Source: Vicinamibacteria bacterium (GTDB lineage: Bacteria; Acidobacteriota; Vicinamibacteria; Vicinamibacterales; UBA2999). Taken from it: a stretch of DNA of 13,797 bases. The notes beneath the pieces are model-generated. The model worked only from the letters and a program-made list of their open reading frames with translations. It searched no databases and was not told the DNA's origin. The stretch covers positions 1 through 13,797 of the forward strand of contig JAICQE010000127.1 in assembly GCA_025938035.1 (NCBI GenBank), read 5' to 3'. Each line of letters begins with the position of its first letter. Position 1 is the first letter of the stretch. This document shows positions 1 to 6,976 of this stretch, one piece after another. Made by a program: the position numbers and the translations under genes.

Positions 1-245
1 AAAATGGTGTCAGGTGTGACCTCAGGTCCTCCGAGGCTGATGCGACCGTGTGTCGCGAACGATCGTCCCTGCGGCGTGAGGAGACCAACCACCGCTCCCG
101 TTCCCTGCTTACCCTCGTCGATCCGCTTTGCCATCGCCGACCGTAATGGATCGCGGTCGGACTGTGCGGCGAGATGCGGCGGGTGTACGCAGATCACGAC
201 GAGAGCGAACGCCAGCACCAGCGTTGCGTATCGATTCCGTTCCAT
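1..245 (-). CDS. Secreted serine hydrolase, class C beta-lactamase-like family (partial, N-terminus only)
   Basis: An ATG at 245 opens a leftward frame that runs without a stop off the left edge, giving 81 residues. The first 27 look like a signal peptide: basic MERNRY, a hydrophobic stretch TLVLAFALVVICV, then a likely cleavage after HLAAQ. The mature start contains RIDEGKQGTGAVVGLL, then RSFATHGRISLGG and a PDTI at the window edge. This is the usual opening of periplasmic beta-lactamase/PBP-fold serine hydrolases (Pfam Beta-lactamase, AmpC/EstB type), where a self-activating strand pair precedes an FEIGS-type segment and the S-x-x-K nucleophile. Those catalytic residues lie outside the window, so peptidase, esterase or lactamase activity cannot be told apart. 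Family call is fairly firm; substrate unknown. Confidence 0.75.
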   Translation of the reverse strand, partial: MERNRYATLVLAFALVVICVHPPHLAAQSDRDPLRSAMAKRIDEGKQGTGAVVGLLTPQGRSFATHGRISLGGPEVTPDTI

Positions 246-356
246 GACCCTTCTTCCCGATCTCCAGCAAGACTTGCGATGGCGGTGGCAGCGACTCACC
301 GTTGAGGCGCGATATCGGGATTGGACGAAACCGCGTCACCGCATCCGACGCCACCT
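246..356. other. Apparent non-coding gap before the serine hydrolase start
   Basis: Between the doubtful ORF and the serine hydrolase ATG I see no convincing gene, hairpin or promoter. Frames are open on both strands, but this is expected at this GC content. It may be the 3' part of a decayed gene. Confidence 0.3.
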
Positions 357-548
357 TCAACCGCACCCGTCCACGTCCCCTCGCGGCGTTCGAGCACCAG
401 GGTCGTCCGCCGTAGGGCGCGACGGCGCGTGCGATTCTTCGGCATCGGCCGGCCTGAACCACGCGGCCTGCGGGCCGAAGACGAGCGGTCCGGCCGGAGC
501 CTGCGCCGCAACCAGTCCGCTCATGAGCATCCCGATCAGCAGTCTCAT
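357..548 (-). CDS. Doubtful small secreted ORF, hypothetical
   Basis: A 63-residue leftward frame begins MRLLIGMLMSGLVAAQAPAG, which looks like a short Sec signal peptide ending at AAQA. The rest is rich in Pro, Ala and Arg, ends in DVDGCG, and resembles no family I know. No clear Shine-Dalgarno precedes the ATG. Two other leftward frames stay open across the same bases, and the frame opening TTLVLERREGTWTGAVEGG (about positions 300-400) looks at least as protein-like. The stretch may therefore be a frameshifted remnant of one secreted gene upstream of the serine hydrolase. Treat as low confidence. Confidence 0.25.
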   Translation of the reverse strand: MRLLIGMLMSGLVAAQAPAGPLVFGPQAAWFRPADAEESHAPSRPTADDPGARTPRGDVDGCG

Positions 549-658
549 CGCTGACGTCTCGGCTTATTTGAGCGTAGTGCACGTCTGATCGCCAAAGGTT
601 CCGTGCTGCCCCGTCCGAGTGCAGGCGAAAACAGTCTAACCGGTGTCAAATAGTCGCG

Positions 659-2206
659 ATGAGCTGGGCGAAGCGGATATGTCTGGTTCTTCTCGCGGGG
701 CTGGCGGCCGGCTGCGGGTCGCGGTCTGCGAGGGTCGCCGAGCCGGACCGGGGCGCCTGGGCTGACGAGCTGGTTCGACAGGGCTGCTACGACTGCCTCC
801 TCGATGCCCGAGCGGCCTACGAACGGCTGGCCGGGGGTTCCGCCGCGGCCCGGGCACGGGTATTCGAAGTAGATCTGCTGCTGGCGCTGCGCGAGAAAGA
901 GCTGTCGATCGACCCGACGGCAACCCTCGCTCATGCCGCGTCGCTCGTCCCGCGTCTCACGGGGCTTGGTCCGCCGGGTCCGCCTAAAGGCGGACACTAC
1001 GTACTTCAAGCGGACAGGCTGCTGGCCATCGTCAAAAGCGTTCCGGAAGATGCCGCCGGGCGCCGCGTATTGCCGCCAACGAAGGACGCCGCGCAGCAGA
1101 TCGACCAGGCGCTCGTCGCTATCGACGCAAGTCCATTCAGCGCCGAGCTCAACGGCTACTTGCGGCTGACGATTCAATGCGGGCGAACCACGCCGGACCC
1201 GGCACCTGCCGTTCCTGCGAACGATATCCCGCTGCTCGCTTACCGGCGGGCAATCTGCGCTCCACCGTTTCTCTTCGATCGGCTGCGCGCCGTACGAACC
1301 GCCGTGCCGCGATTTGTCGAGACGTCATTCTTCCTCGGCCGAGTGGCCATGGCATCGATCTTCCGAACCGACGGATCGGAAGTACGCGGCTTCTTCGAGC
1401 AGGCGTATGCGCGATTCCCCAACTCCCCGACGATCGCATTCGACCTCGGGACGGTGTATCAGGCGACGAACGAATGCCGGCCGGCGGAGAGGCTTTTCAC
1501 GCGCGTGCTCGAGCTCAAACCGGCGCACGAGGAAGGGCGGCTCGGCCGGGCGGTCTGCCGCACATACCTCTCACAGAACGAAGAGGCCGTCGCCGACGCG
1601 ACCGTTCTCATCGATGCGCGCGCGTCGAACCGGGGGGAGGCCTACTACTGGCGCGCGTGGAACCGCCGCCATCTGAAACAGATCGAGGCGGCGCGGGCGG
1701 ACATCGATCAGGCGCGGGCGCTGCGGTACAACGCGCGGGTCCTGACGCTGGCGGGCATGATCGAATACGACCAGCGGGAATATGGAATCGCCCGGCGCGA
1801 CTTGACGCAGGCCCGGGACCTCGACCCGCGGGAATGCGATGCGCCGTGGTATCTCGGGCTCGTGGAAGTGGCTGTCGAAAGCTGGCCGCCCGGAGCCAAG
1901 GCGTTCGTCGGCGCGGCGCAGTGCTACGAGGCACTCGTGAAGGAAACCGAAAAGTTCCGCGCCGACATGGCCGCTCGCACGGACGTCAGCGAAGAGTTTC
2001 GCAAGCGGCAGCTCGCGGGGTTCGATGCGGCCATCGCAGACGACAACGTACGGAAGAGCGCCGCCGAGCTGAACGCGGCAATCAACTTTGGACGCGCCGG
2101 CGACATTCCGAACGCAACGGTCTACATGAAACGGGCGGCTGTCGATCCCGAGCGGCGAACGGCGGTCGAGGATCTCAGGCAGGTATTAGGTGTGCCCCGC
2201 TGGTAA
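659..2206 (+). CDS. TPR-repeat lipoprotein
   Basis: A 515-residue protein with an N-terminal lipoprotein signal: MSWAKR, a hydrophobic core CLVLLAGL, and lipobox AAGC with the lipidated Cys at residue 19. The product should be anchored in the outer or inner membrane and face the periplasm. From about residue 205 it consists of helical pairs of TPR type, for example FFEQAYARFPNSPTIAFDLG, PAERLFTRVLELKPAHEEG and ARRDLTQARDLDP, so it is probably a protein-binding scaffold. Residues 107-114 (GPPKGGHY) are encoded by a copy of the window's hairpin repeat, inserted without breaking the frame. It is transcribed away from the serine hydrolase and converges with pcs, 12 bp apart. No catalytic motif is visible and the specific role is unknown. 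The coding call is firm from length, signal and TPR pattern. Confidence 0.85.
   Translation: MSWAKRICLVLLAGLAAGCGSRSARVAEPDRGAWADELVRQGCYDCLLDARAAYERLAGGSAAARARVFEVDLLLALREKELSIDPTATLAHAASLVPRLTGLGPPGPPKGGHYVLQADRLLAIVKSVPEDAAGRRVLPPTKDAAQQIDQALVAIDASPFSAELNGYLRLTIQCGRTTPDPAPAVPANDIPLLAYRRAICAPPFLFDRLRAVRTAVPRFVETSFFLGRVAMASIFRTDGSEVRGFFEQAYARFPNSPTIAFDLGTVYQATNECRPAERLFTRVLELKPAHEEGRLGRAVCRTYLSQNEEAVADATVLIDARASNRGEAYYWRAWNRRHLKQIEAARADIDQARALRYNARVLTLAGMIEYDQREYGIARRDLTQARDLDPRECDAPWYLGLVEVAVESWPPGAKAFVGAAQCYEALVKETEKFRADMAARTDVSEEFRKRQLAGFDAAIADDNVRKSAAELNAAINFGRAGDIPNATVYMKRAAVDPERRTAVEDLRQVLGVPRW
978..995 (+). repeat. Hairpin repeat GTCCGCC-TAAA-GGCGGAC inside the TPR lipoprotein gene
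   Basis: Perfect 7-bp arms around a TAAA loop, followed by ACTACGT as in the copies near 6900. It is read in frame as GPPKGGHYV. The flanking GGTCCGCCGG may be a partial second copy. Confidence 0.85.
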
Positions 2207-2218
2207 CACGAAGACGTT

Positions 2219-2926
2219 TTATGCCTTTTCCTTCGTGACCTTCGATCCACTTCGCGCCCTTCGCGTTTGCAGGACGAGCGACAGGCCGAAGTAGTACACC
2301 GGAAACACCAGCGACGCCCACAGCACTGGCGGTGATATCCCCGGGTACTGCCAGAGCATCACGCCGATCAACACGCCCCAGATCGCGCCCAGCACGTTGG
2401 TCGGCCCGCGCAGCACCGGCGTGCGGGACGGATACACATAGCGAATCGGCACGAACACCATCACCGCGAGCGCCAGCAGAATCGCGCCGTTGACCGCCGC
2501 CGGCAGTCGAAGCACCAGCATGTAGAAGACGACGATGTTCCAGTACGAGGGGAAGCCGGTGAAGAAGTGATCCGCCGACTTCGCGTCGGCCCTGTTGAAG
2601 CCGTACGCGCTCGACAGCAGCATGGCGCCGGCCACGTACATCGTCCAGGTGTCGGGCACGAGAATCGCGCGCCAGACGAACAGCGCCGGCACGAAGACGT
2701 AGCACAGATAGTCGATGATGTCGTCGAGCTTGGCGCCGTTGAACCAGGGGAGGCGCTCGGACACGCGGAGCGCGCGCGCCAGCATGCCGTCGGTTGCGTC
2801 AACGACGACCTGGACGCCGAGCCAGAAGAACGCGGCGCGGTAGTCGAATTCGATGATCGCGAGGGTGGCGAGGAAGGCGAAGACCGCGCCTGAGGCAGTA
2901 TAGAGATGGGCCAGCCAGGCACTCAC
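2219..2926 (-). CDS. pcs: Phosphatidylcholine synthase (CDP-diacylglycerol:choline phosphatidyltransferase)
   Basis: This integral membrane enzyme joins choline to CDP-diacylglycerol to make phosphatidylcholine in one step. The CDP-alcohol phosphatidyltransferase signature is complete: VDATDGMLAR followed by GAKLDDIID, matching D-x2-D-G-x2-A-R...G-x3-D-x3-D. In between is RVSERLPWFNG, a spacing and wording typical of Pcs rather than PgsA or PssA. Several hydrophobic helices follow (VFVPALFVWRAIL, NIVVFYMLVLRL, ILLALAVMVFVPI, two more near the C-terminus), the usual Pcs topology. I chose the GTG at 2926, giving SAWLAHLYTASGA at the N-terminus; TTG codons at 2935 and 2953 would extend it, but the latter sits inside the AT-rich repeat. 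No clear ribosome site is seen. The last dozen residues (RARSGSKVTKEKA) come from another repeat. The gene lies downstream of thyX on the same strand. Confidence 0.85.
   Translation of the reverse strand: MSAWLAHLYTASGAVFAFLATLAIIEFDYRAAFFWLGVQVVVDATDGMLARALRVSERLPWFNGAKLDDIIDYLCYVFVPALFVWRAILVPDTWTMYVAGAMLLSSAYGFNRADAKSADHFFTGFPSYWNIVVFYMLVLRLPAAVNGAILLALAVMVFVPIRYVYPSRTPVLRGPTNVLGAIWGVLIGVMLWQYPGISPPVLWASLVFPVYYFGLSLVLQTRRARSGSKVTKEKA
2230..2267 (-). repeat. CTTCG-periodic repeat at the 3' end of pcs
   Basis: On the plus strand CTTCGTG/CTTCGAT/CTTCGCG units start at 2231, 2240, 2250 and 2259, a period of 9-10 bases. A reverse-oriented CACGAAG lies at 2207-2213, directly after the TPR gene stop. 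The unit encodes the basic tail of pcs. Confidence 0.55.
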
Positions 2927-2940
2927 GCTGGCCAACGGTA

Positions 2941-3019
2941 ATGCAAAATGCAAAATTCAAAATGCAAACGATGCGCAGATTTCAGCCACATTTGCATTTT
3001 GCATTTTGCATTTTGAATT
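2941..3019. repeat. AT-rich imperfect inverted repeat built from TGCATTTT units
   Basis: The left arm (2941-2968) repeats ATGCAAAA-type units; the right arm (2991-3019) repeats TTTGCATTTTGCATT-type units and ends in TTTTGAATT. They are imperfect reverse complements separated by 22 bases. The composition is far more AT-rich than the surroundings. It fills the space between the thyX stop and the pcs start, so it could fold in RNA as a long stem and separate the two genes, or act as a mobile palindromic element. Confidence 0.8.
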
Positions 3020-3027
3020 GCGGCTCG

Positions 3028-4563
3028 TTAGAGCCGCCGCACGACGGCGGGGAAATCCTTCCACACGGGAACGCCGCAGAAATGCGTGCCTTCGGTGCAG
3101 CGCGGCGAGATCAGGCCGTTGCGAATCACGCACGGCGGACCGAGGTGCCGGCCGATGCGCGGATGCAGCGCGCGCACGGCGGAGATCTCGTCCATCGACG
3201 CCAGGTAGATCTCCTCCTGGGCGTTGAAGCAGGTGCGCAGCGTCCACTTGTGCAGCAGCGAGAGCAGCGAACCGGATTCGACGAAGCGGAGCGTCTTCGC
3301 GTTCGGCAGCACGTACAGCGCGAACTCCAGCGGGACGCCCAGCGCGAGCAGCCGGTTCTTGGCGGCCCAGGCCTCGCGCATGGATTCGTCATAGACCGAC
3401 TGTGCACGCGCGTTGGCGGCAATGAGCCGCGGCGTGATGTAGTCGGGCTGCTGCGTGTCGGAGAAGGTCATCAGCGGCCGTGACGCCGGGACCATGCGAT
3501 GACGCTGATCCTGCGAGTCGGCGGTGTGGCTCAGACGCTTCTCGAAGACGTAGGTGGCATGATGCAGCGCCCGCATCAGCGGCGAGTGGTGCGAGACGTT
3601 CAGGATGTCCAGCCGGTAGCGGTTCCGCGCCGGGTTCATCACCCGGTCCAGCGCTTCGTCGTCCGGCATCTCGTCGCGGGTCAGGCCGAAGACCGAACGA
3701 ACAGCGTCCGCAACGATGTCCTCCGCATCGGGCGACGCGTCGCGCAGGCGCGACCACTTGCCGTTCAGGCGCGCGTCGAACTCCGCCGCGTAACGGTCGC
3801 CGCCAGACCGCGGTTTCGGCAGCGACATTTCCGGCACGTCGTCCGACGCAATCGGGCCCGGGCCGACCTTTTCGAAAAAGTGCGGATCCCACTCCTTGAC
3901 GAGCCGGACCATCTCGGAGACGACCAGCCGCGCCTCATACGGCGCGTCCCCGGTGTTCATCATCCGGTAGAGGCGATGCAGCACGATGCCGGACACCGTG
4001 TGCACCATCGACGTGAACGCCCCGATCGGGATCACGTAGCGCGCGGTCTCGATGGCGCGCTTCTCGGCGTCCTTGTCGATCTGCTTCAATCGCTCCGGAT
4101 TGGTCGTCGGCCGGACGTAGCGCAGCTCCTTCAGGATCGCGTGGGCGTCGTCTTTGAGAAGCGCGGACAACTCGGCGTAGCGATCCCAGGCGCGCTCGAC
4201 CGCCGTTTCGTAGACGTGCAGCGCCTCTCCCTCGAGCGGCGGCACGAACGCGCGCGGTTCGCGGAGCTTGACGTAGCGCTGGCTCGACTGCTCGGAGTTG
4301 TAGAAGGGATACGAGTGCAGGAACGCCCAGACGAACTGCCGCGACACGTTCTCGAGGCCGAACTCGAAATGCGCGTGCTGATAGACCGTGTGGTGGCCGG
4401 CGTCGAAGGTCAGCCCGCCGATCAGGTCACGCTGCCCATCGGTGACTTCCGATGCCGCAATCACGCGCGGCGAGTAACACGTACGCGCGGCGGCGATGGC
4501 GCCGTCGAACGGCGTCATCGGTGCGGTTCTGAGTGTGATGCGAGGAGCCCCGGTGGCGAGCAC
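3028..4563 (-). CDS. thyX: Double-length ThyX-like flavin-dependent thymidylate synthase (two Thy1 domains)
   Basis: A 511-residue protein, about twice the usual ThyX length. ThyX makes dTMP from dUMP with methylene-tetrahydrofolate, NADPH and FAD. Domain 1 (about 8-230) opens ITLRTAPMTPFDGA then ARTCYSP, has GHHTVYQHAHFEF (57-69) and S90-E-Q-S-S-Q-R-Y97, and ends in VIPIGAFTSMVHTVSGIVLHRLYR, like the ThyX substrate segment. Domain 2 (about 300-495) has RHR at 354-356 and LPNAKTLRFVESGSLLSLLHKW followed by LRTCFNAQEEI, a close match to the C-terminal ThyX motif. The RHR-x7-S signature seems divided: domain 1 reads HSY-x7-S, domain 2 RHR-x7-L. The start is GTG at 4563; an internal ATG at 4518 would remove the first beta strand, so it is less likely. 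Function as an active synthase is inferred; a degenerate relative cannot be excluded. Confidence 0.8.
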   Translation of the reverse strand: MLATGAPRITLRTAPMTPFDGAIAAARTCYSPRVIAASEVTDGQRDLIGGLTFDAGHHTVYQHAHFEFGLENVSRQFVWAFLHSYPFYNSEQSSQRYVKLREPRAFVPPLEGEALHVYETAVERAWDRYAELSALLKDDAHAILKELRYVRPTTNPERLKQIDKDAEKRAIETARYVIPIGAFTSMVHTVSGIVLHRLYRMMNTGDAPYEARLVVSEMVRLVKEWDPHFFEKVGPGPIASDDVPEMSLPKPRSGGDRYAAEFDARLNGKWSRLRDASPDAEDIVADAVRSVFGLTRDEMPDDEALDRVMNPARNRYRLDILNVSHHSPLMRALHHATYVFEKRLSHTADSQDQRHRMVPASRPLMTFSDTQQPDYITPRLIAANARAQSVYDESMREAWAAKNRLLALGVPLEFALYVLPNAKTLRFVESGSLLSLLHKWTLRTCFNAQEEIYLASMDEISAVRALHPRIGRHLGPPCVIRNGLISPRCTEGTHFCGVPVWKDFPAVVRRL

Positions 4564-4573
4564 GTGCGCGGTG

Positions 4574-4579
4574 ATTATA
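4574..4579 (-). promoter_or_regulatory. Candidate -10 element TATAAT upstream of thyX
   Basis: A perfect TATAAT lies on the minus strand, 10 bases before the thyX GTG. No good -35 hexamer stands at 17-18 bp spacing, where the hairpin repeat ends. If used, the transcript would begin a few bases before the start codon and be nearly leaderless, consistent with the lack of a Shine-Dalgarno. Confidence 0.35.
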
Positions 4580-4594
4580 CGGGATCGACGTAGT

Positions 4595-4612
4595 GTCCGC
4601 CTTACGGCGGAC
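4595..4612 (-). repeat. Hairpin repeat between def and thyX
   Basis: Reads GTCCGCC-GTAA-GGCGGAC-ACTACGTC on the minus strand, with 7-bp perfect arms and the same ACTACG tail as other copies. It lies 10 bases after the def stop and may act as a terminator or transcript-stabilising stem. Confidence 0.85.
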
Positions 4613-4621
4613 CGACCGTCT

Positions 4622-5149
4622 TCAGTCTTCGTCCTTGGCGTGATAACGGGAATACTCGTCGAGATATGTGAGCGACTGCATCGAGGTCATTCGATCGAAA
4701 AACAGGATGCCGTCGAGATGATCTGTTTCGTGCTGCGCGACCCGCGCGGCAAAGTTCTTCAGCCGCAGCTCGATCGCGCGGCCGTCCCGATCCAGCGCCT
4801 TGACGACGACCGACGTGAATCGCGGCACCATCCCGCGGATGTCCGGGATGCTGAGGCACCCCTCCCACCCTTCCTGCCTGTCCGATCCATCCGGCGTGAT
4901 CTCCGGGTTGATCAGCGCGATCGTCTCGCTCTTCGGGCTGGGTTCCTCGTCGAGCAGCCCGACGAACACGCGGATGTCCTCGTGCACCTGCGGCGCCGCC
5001 AGACCGACGCCGTGATACTCGTGCATCGTCTCGATCATGTCGTCGATGAGCTTCTGCATCAGCGGATTACGCACCGCCGCCTTGTCAAGCGCCCGTGCAC
5101 GCGTCCGCAGCACCGGGTGGCCCATCCGCGCCACTTTGAGAATCGACAT
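4622..5149 (-). CDS. def: Peptide deformylase
   Basis: This cytosolic metalloenzyme removes the formyl group from the initiator methionine of new proteins. All three family motifs are present in the 175-residue product: GVGLAAPQ at 47-54, EGCLS at 96-100 with the metal ligand Cys98, and QHETDH at 139-144 with His140, Glu141 and His144 (HExxH). Length is normal for the family. The insertion LLDEEPSPKSETI between motifs 1 and 2 is modest. The ATG at 5149 gives the standard MSILKVARMGHPVLR opening; the upstream ribosome site is weak. No fmt gene is adjacent. It is first in a leftward run with thyX and pcs, separated from thyX by 58 bp carrying a hairpin repeat. Confidence 0.95.
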   Translation of the reverse strand: MSILKVARMGHPVLRTRARALDKAAVRNPLMQKLIDDMIETMHEYHGVGLAAPQVHEDIRVFVGLLDEEPSPKSETIALINPEITPDGSDRQEGWEGCLSIPDIRGMVPRFTSVVVKALDRDGRAIELRLKNFAARVAQHETDHLDGILFFDRMTSMQSLTYLDEYSRYHAKDED

Positions 5150-5164
5150 CCCATCGATTGTAGC

Positions 5165-5180
5165 GTCCGCCTTTAGGCGG
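5165..5180 (-). repeat. Hairpin repeat, diverged copy, upstream of def
   Basis: Plus strand reads GTCCGCC-TTTA-GGCGG; the second arm ends GGCGGC instead of GGCGGAC, so the outer two base pairs are lost. It lies in the divergent gap between def and the Nudix gene. Confidence 0.65.
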
Positions 5181-5201
5181 CAGTAGGGGCGACCGCGAGT
5201 A

Positions 5202-5267
5202 GACTTGGGCTAACCCTTGCGCCTTGGGCCTGCTTAGGCCTTCGGCCTTGGCCCTTGGGCCTCTCGA
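5202..5267. repeat. CTTGGGC/GGCCTT-rich repeat in the def-Nudix divergent gap
   Basis: The stretch repeats CTTGGGC, CTTGGCC and GGCCTT words several times and contains the hairpin AGGCC-TTC-GGCCT at about 5236-5247. It abuts the Nudix start codon, so it would be part of that gene's leader. No clean promoter is visible within it. Confidence 0.5.
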
Positions 5268-5270
5268 CAG

Positions 5271-5784
5271 ATGCATCCGCATGACGAACGGCCGTACAGC
5301 TTCTGCCCCCTGTGCGGGGGCGGCCTCGAGCCGCGGCTGCTGCGGCCGTACGATCCCGAGCGGCTGGTCTGCTCGCGGTGCGGCTTCGTCTTCTATCTCG
5401 ACCCAAAGCTCGCCGTGGGCACGATCATCCGCGACGAGCGCAATCACATCGTGCTCGTGCGCCGCGCGATCGAGCCCGGCTATGGACTGTGGGTGTTTCC
5501 GGGAGGGTTCGTCGACCGCGGCGAGACCGTCGAGGCCGCGGCATTACGCGAGGCGCGCGAGGAGGCGAGCCTGGAGATCAGGCTCGATCATCTGATCAAC
5601 ATCTATTCGTATCCCAGCCGCGCACCGGTGATCATCGTCTACGCCGCTACGGCGATCGGCGGGTGCCTGACGTGCGACGAGGAAAGCCTGGAGGGGCGCT
5701 ATTTCGCGCCCGACGAGATCCCGTGGGACAACCTGGCGTTCCGGAGCACGCAGGAGGCGCTGCGCGAGTATCTGGACGGGAAGA

Positions 5785-5798
<14 letters not shown>
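5271..5798 (+). CDS. Nudix hydrolase with N-terminal zinc ribbon
   Basis: A 175-residue protein that should hydrolyse a nucleoside diphosphate linked to another group. A four-Cys zinc ribbon is at the N-terminus (FCPLC, Cys12 and Cys15; VCSRCGF, Cys34 and Cys37), followed by [10 protein letters not shown]. The Nudix box runs from Gly79 to Leu101: G-x5-E85-x7-R93-E94-A-R-E97-E98-A-S-L, with Ser where Gly is usual near its end. The SQPWPFPxS motif that marks NADH pyrophosphatase NudC after the box is absent, so I do not call it NudC. ADP-ribose or a similar nucleotide is a reasonable but unproven substrate. It opens divergently from def and its 3' end overlaps fbaB by 14 bp. Confidence 0.85.
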
Positions 5799-6867
<1,069 letters not shown>

Positions 6868-6875
6868 GGTGTCAT

Positions 6876-6881
6876 CTCCTT
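6876..6881 (-). promoter_or_regulatory. Ribosome binding site AAGGAG of fbaB
   Basis: AAGGAG on the minus strand with 8 bases to the GTG at 6867. It decides this GTG over the overlapping out-of-frame ATG at about 6874. Confidence 0.75.
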
Positions 6882-6884
6882 CTG

Positions 6885-6976
6885 GTCCGCCTGAAGGCGG
6901 ACACTACGTGGGATGGTTCGGGTCCGCCTGAAGACGGACACTACGTGGGATGGTTCGGGTCCGCCTAAAGGCGGAC
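6885..6976 (+). repeat. Three-copy hairpin array with 37-bp period
   Basis: GTCCGCC-N4-GGCGGAC units start at 6885, 6922 and 6959, exactly 37 bases apart. Copies 1 and 2 share the tail ACACTACGTGGGATGGTTCGG; copy 3 is followed by the variant ACACTCCGTGCGATC. Copy 2 has one arm change (GACGGAC). The array lies between the fbaB start and the thiI stop, and copy 3 supplies the thiI stop codon. Confidence 0.9.

Noticed and set aside
4..588. Rightward 194-codon frame at the left edge
   Set aside because: Overlaps the serine hydrolase N-terminus on the other strand and shows no motif or signal.
1177..2238. Alternative rightward frame inside the TPR lipoprotein gene
   Set aside because: Gly/Arg-rich shadow; the TPR frame has a lipobox and continuous helical repeats.
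3499..4593. Open 364-codon rightward frame opposite thyX
   Set aside because: Composition is dominated by Arg, Val and His and no motif is seen; the opposite strand encodes conserved ThyX segments.
6885..6976. CRISPR array, because repeats are evenly spaced
   Set aside because: The spacing segments of copies 1 and 2 are identical rather than unique, only three units exist, and no cas gene is present.
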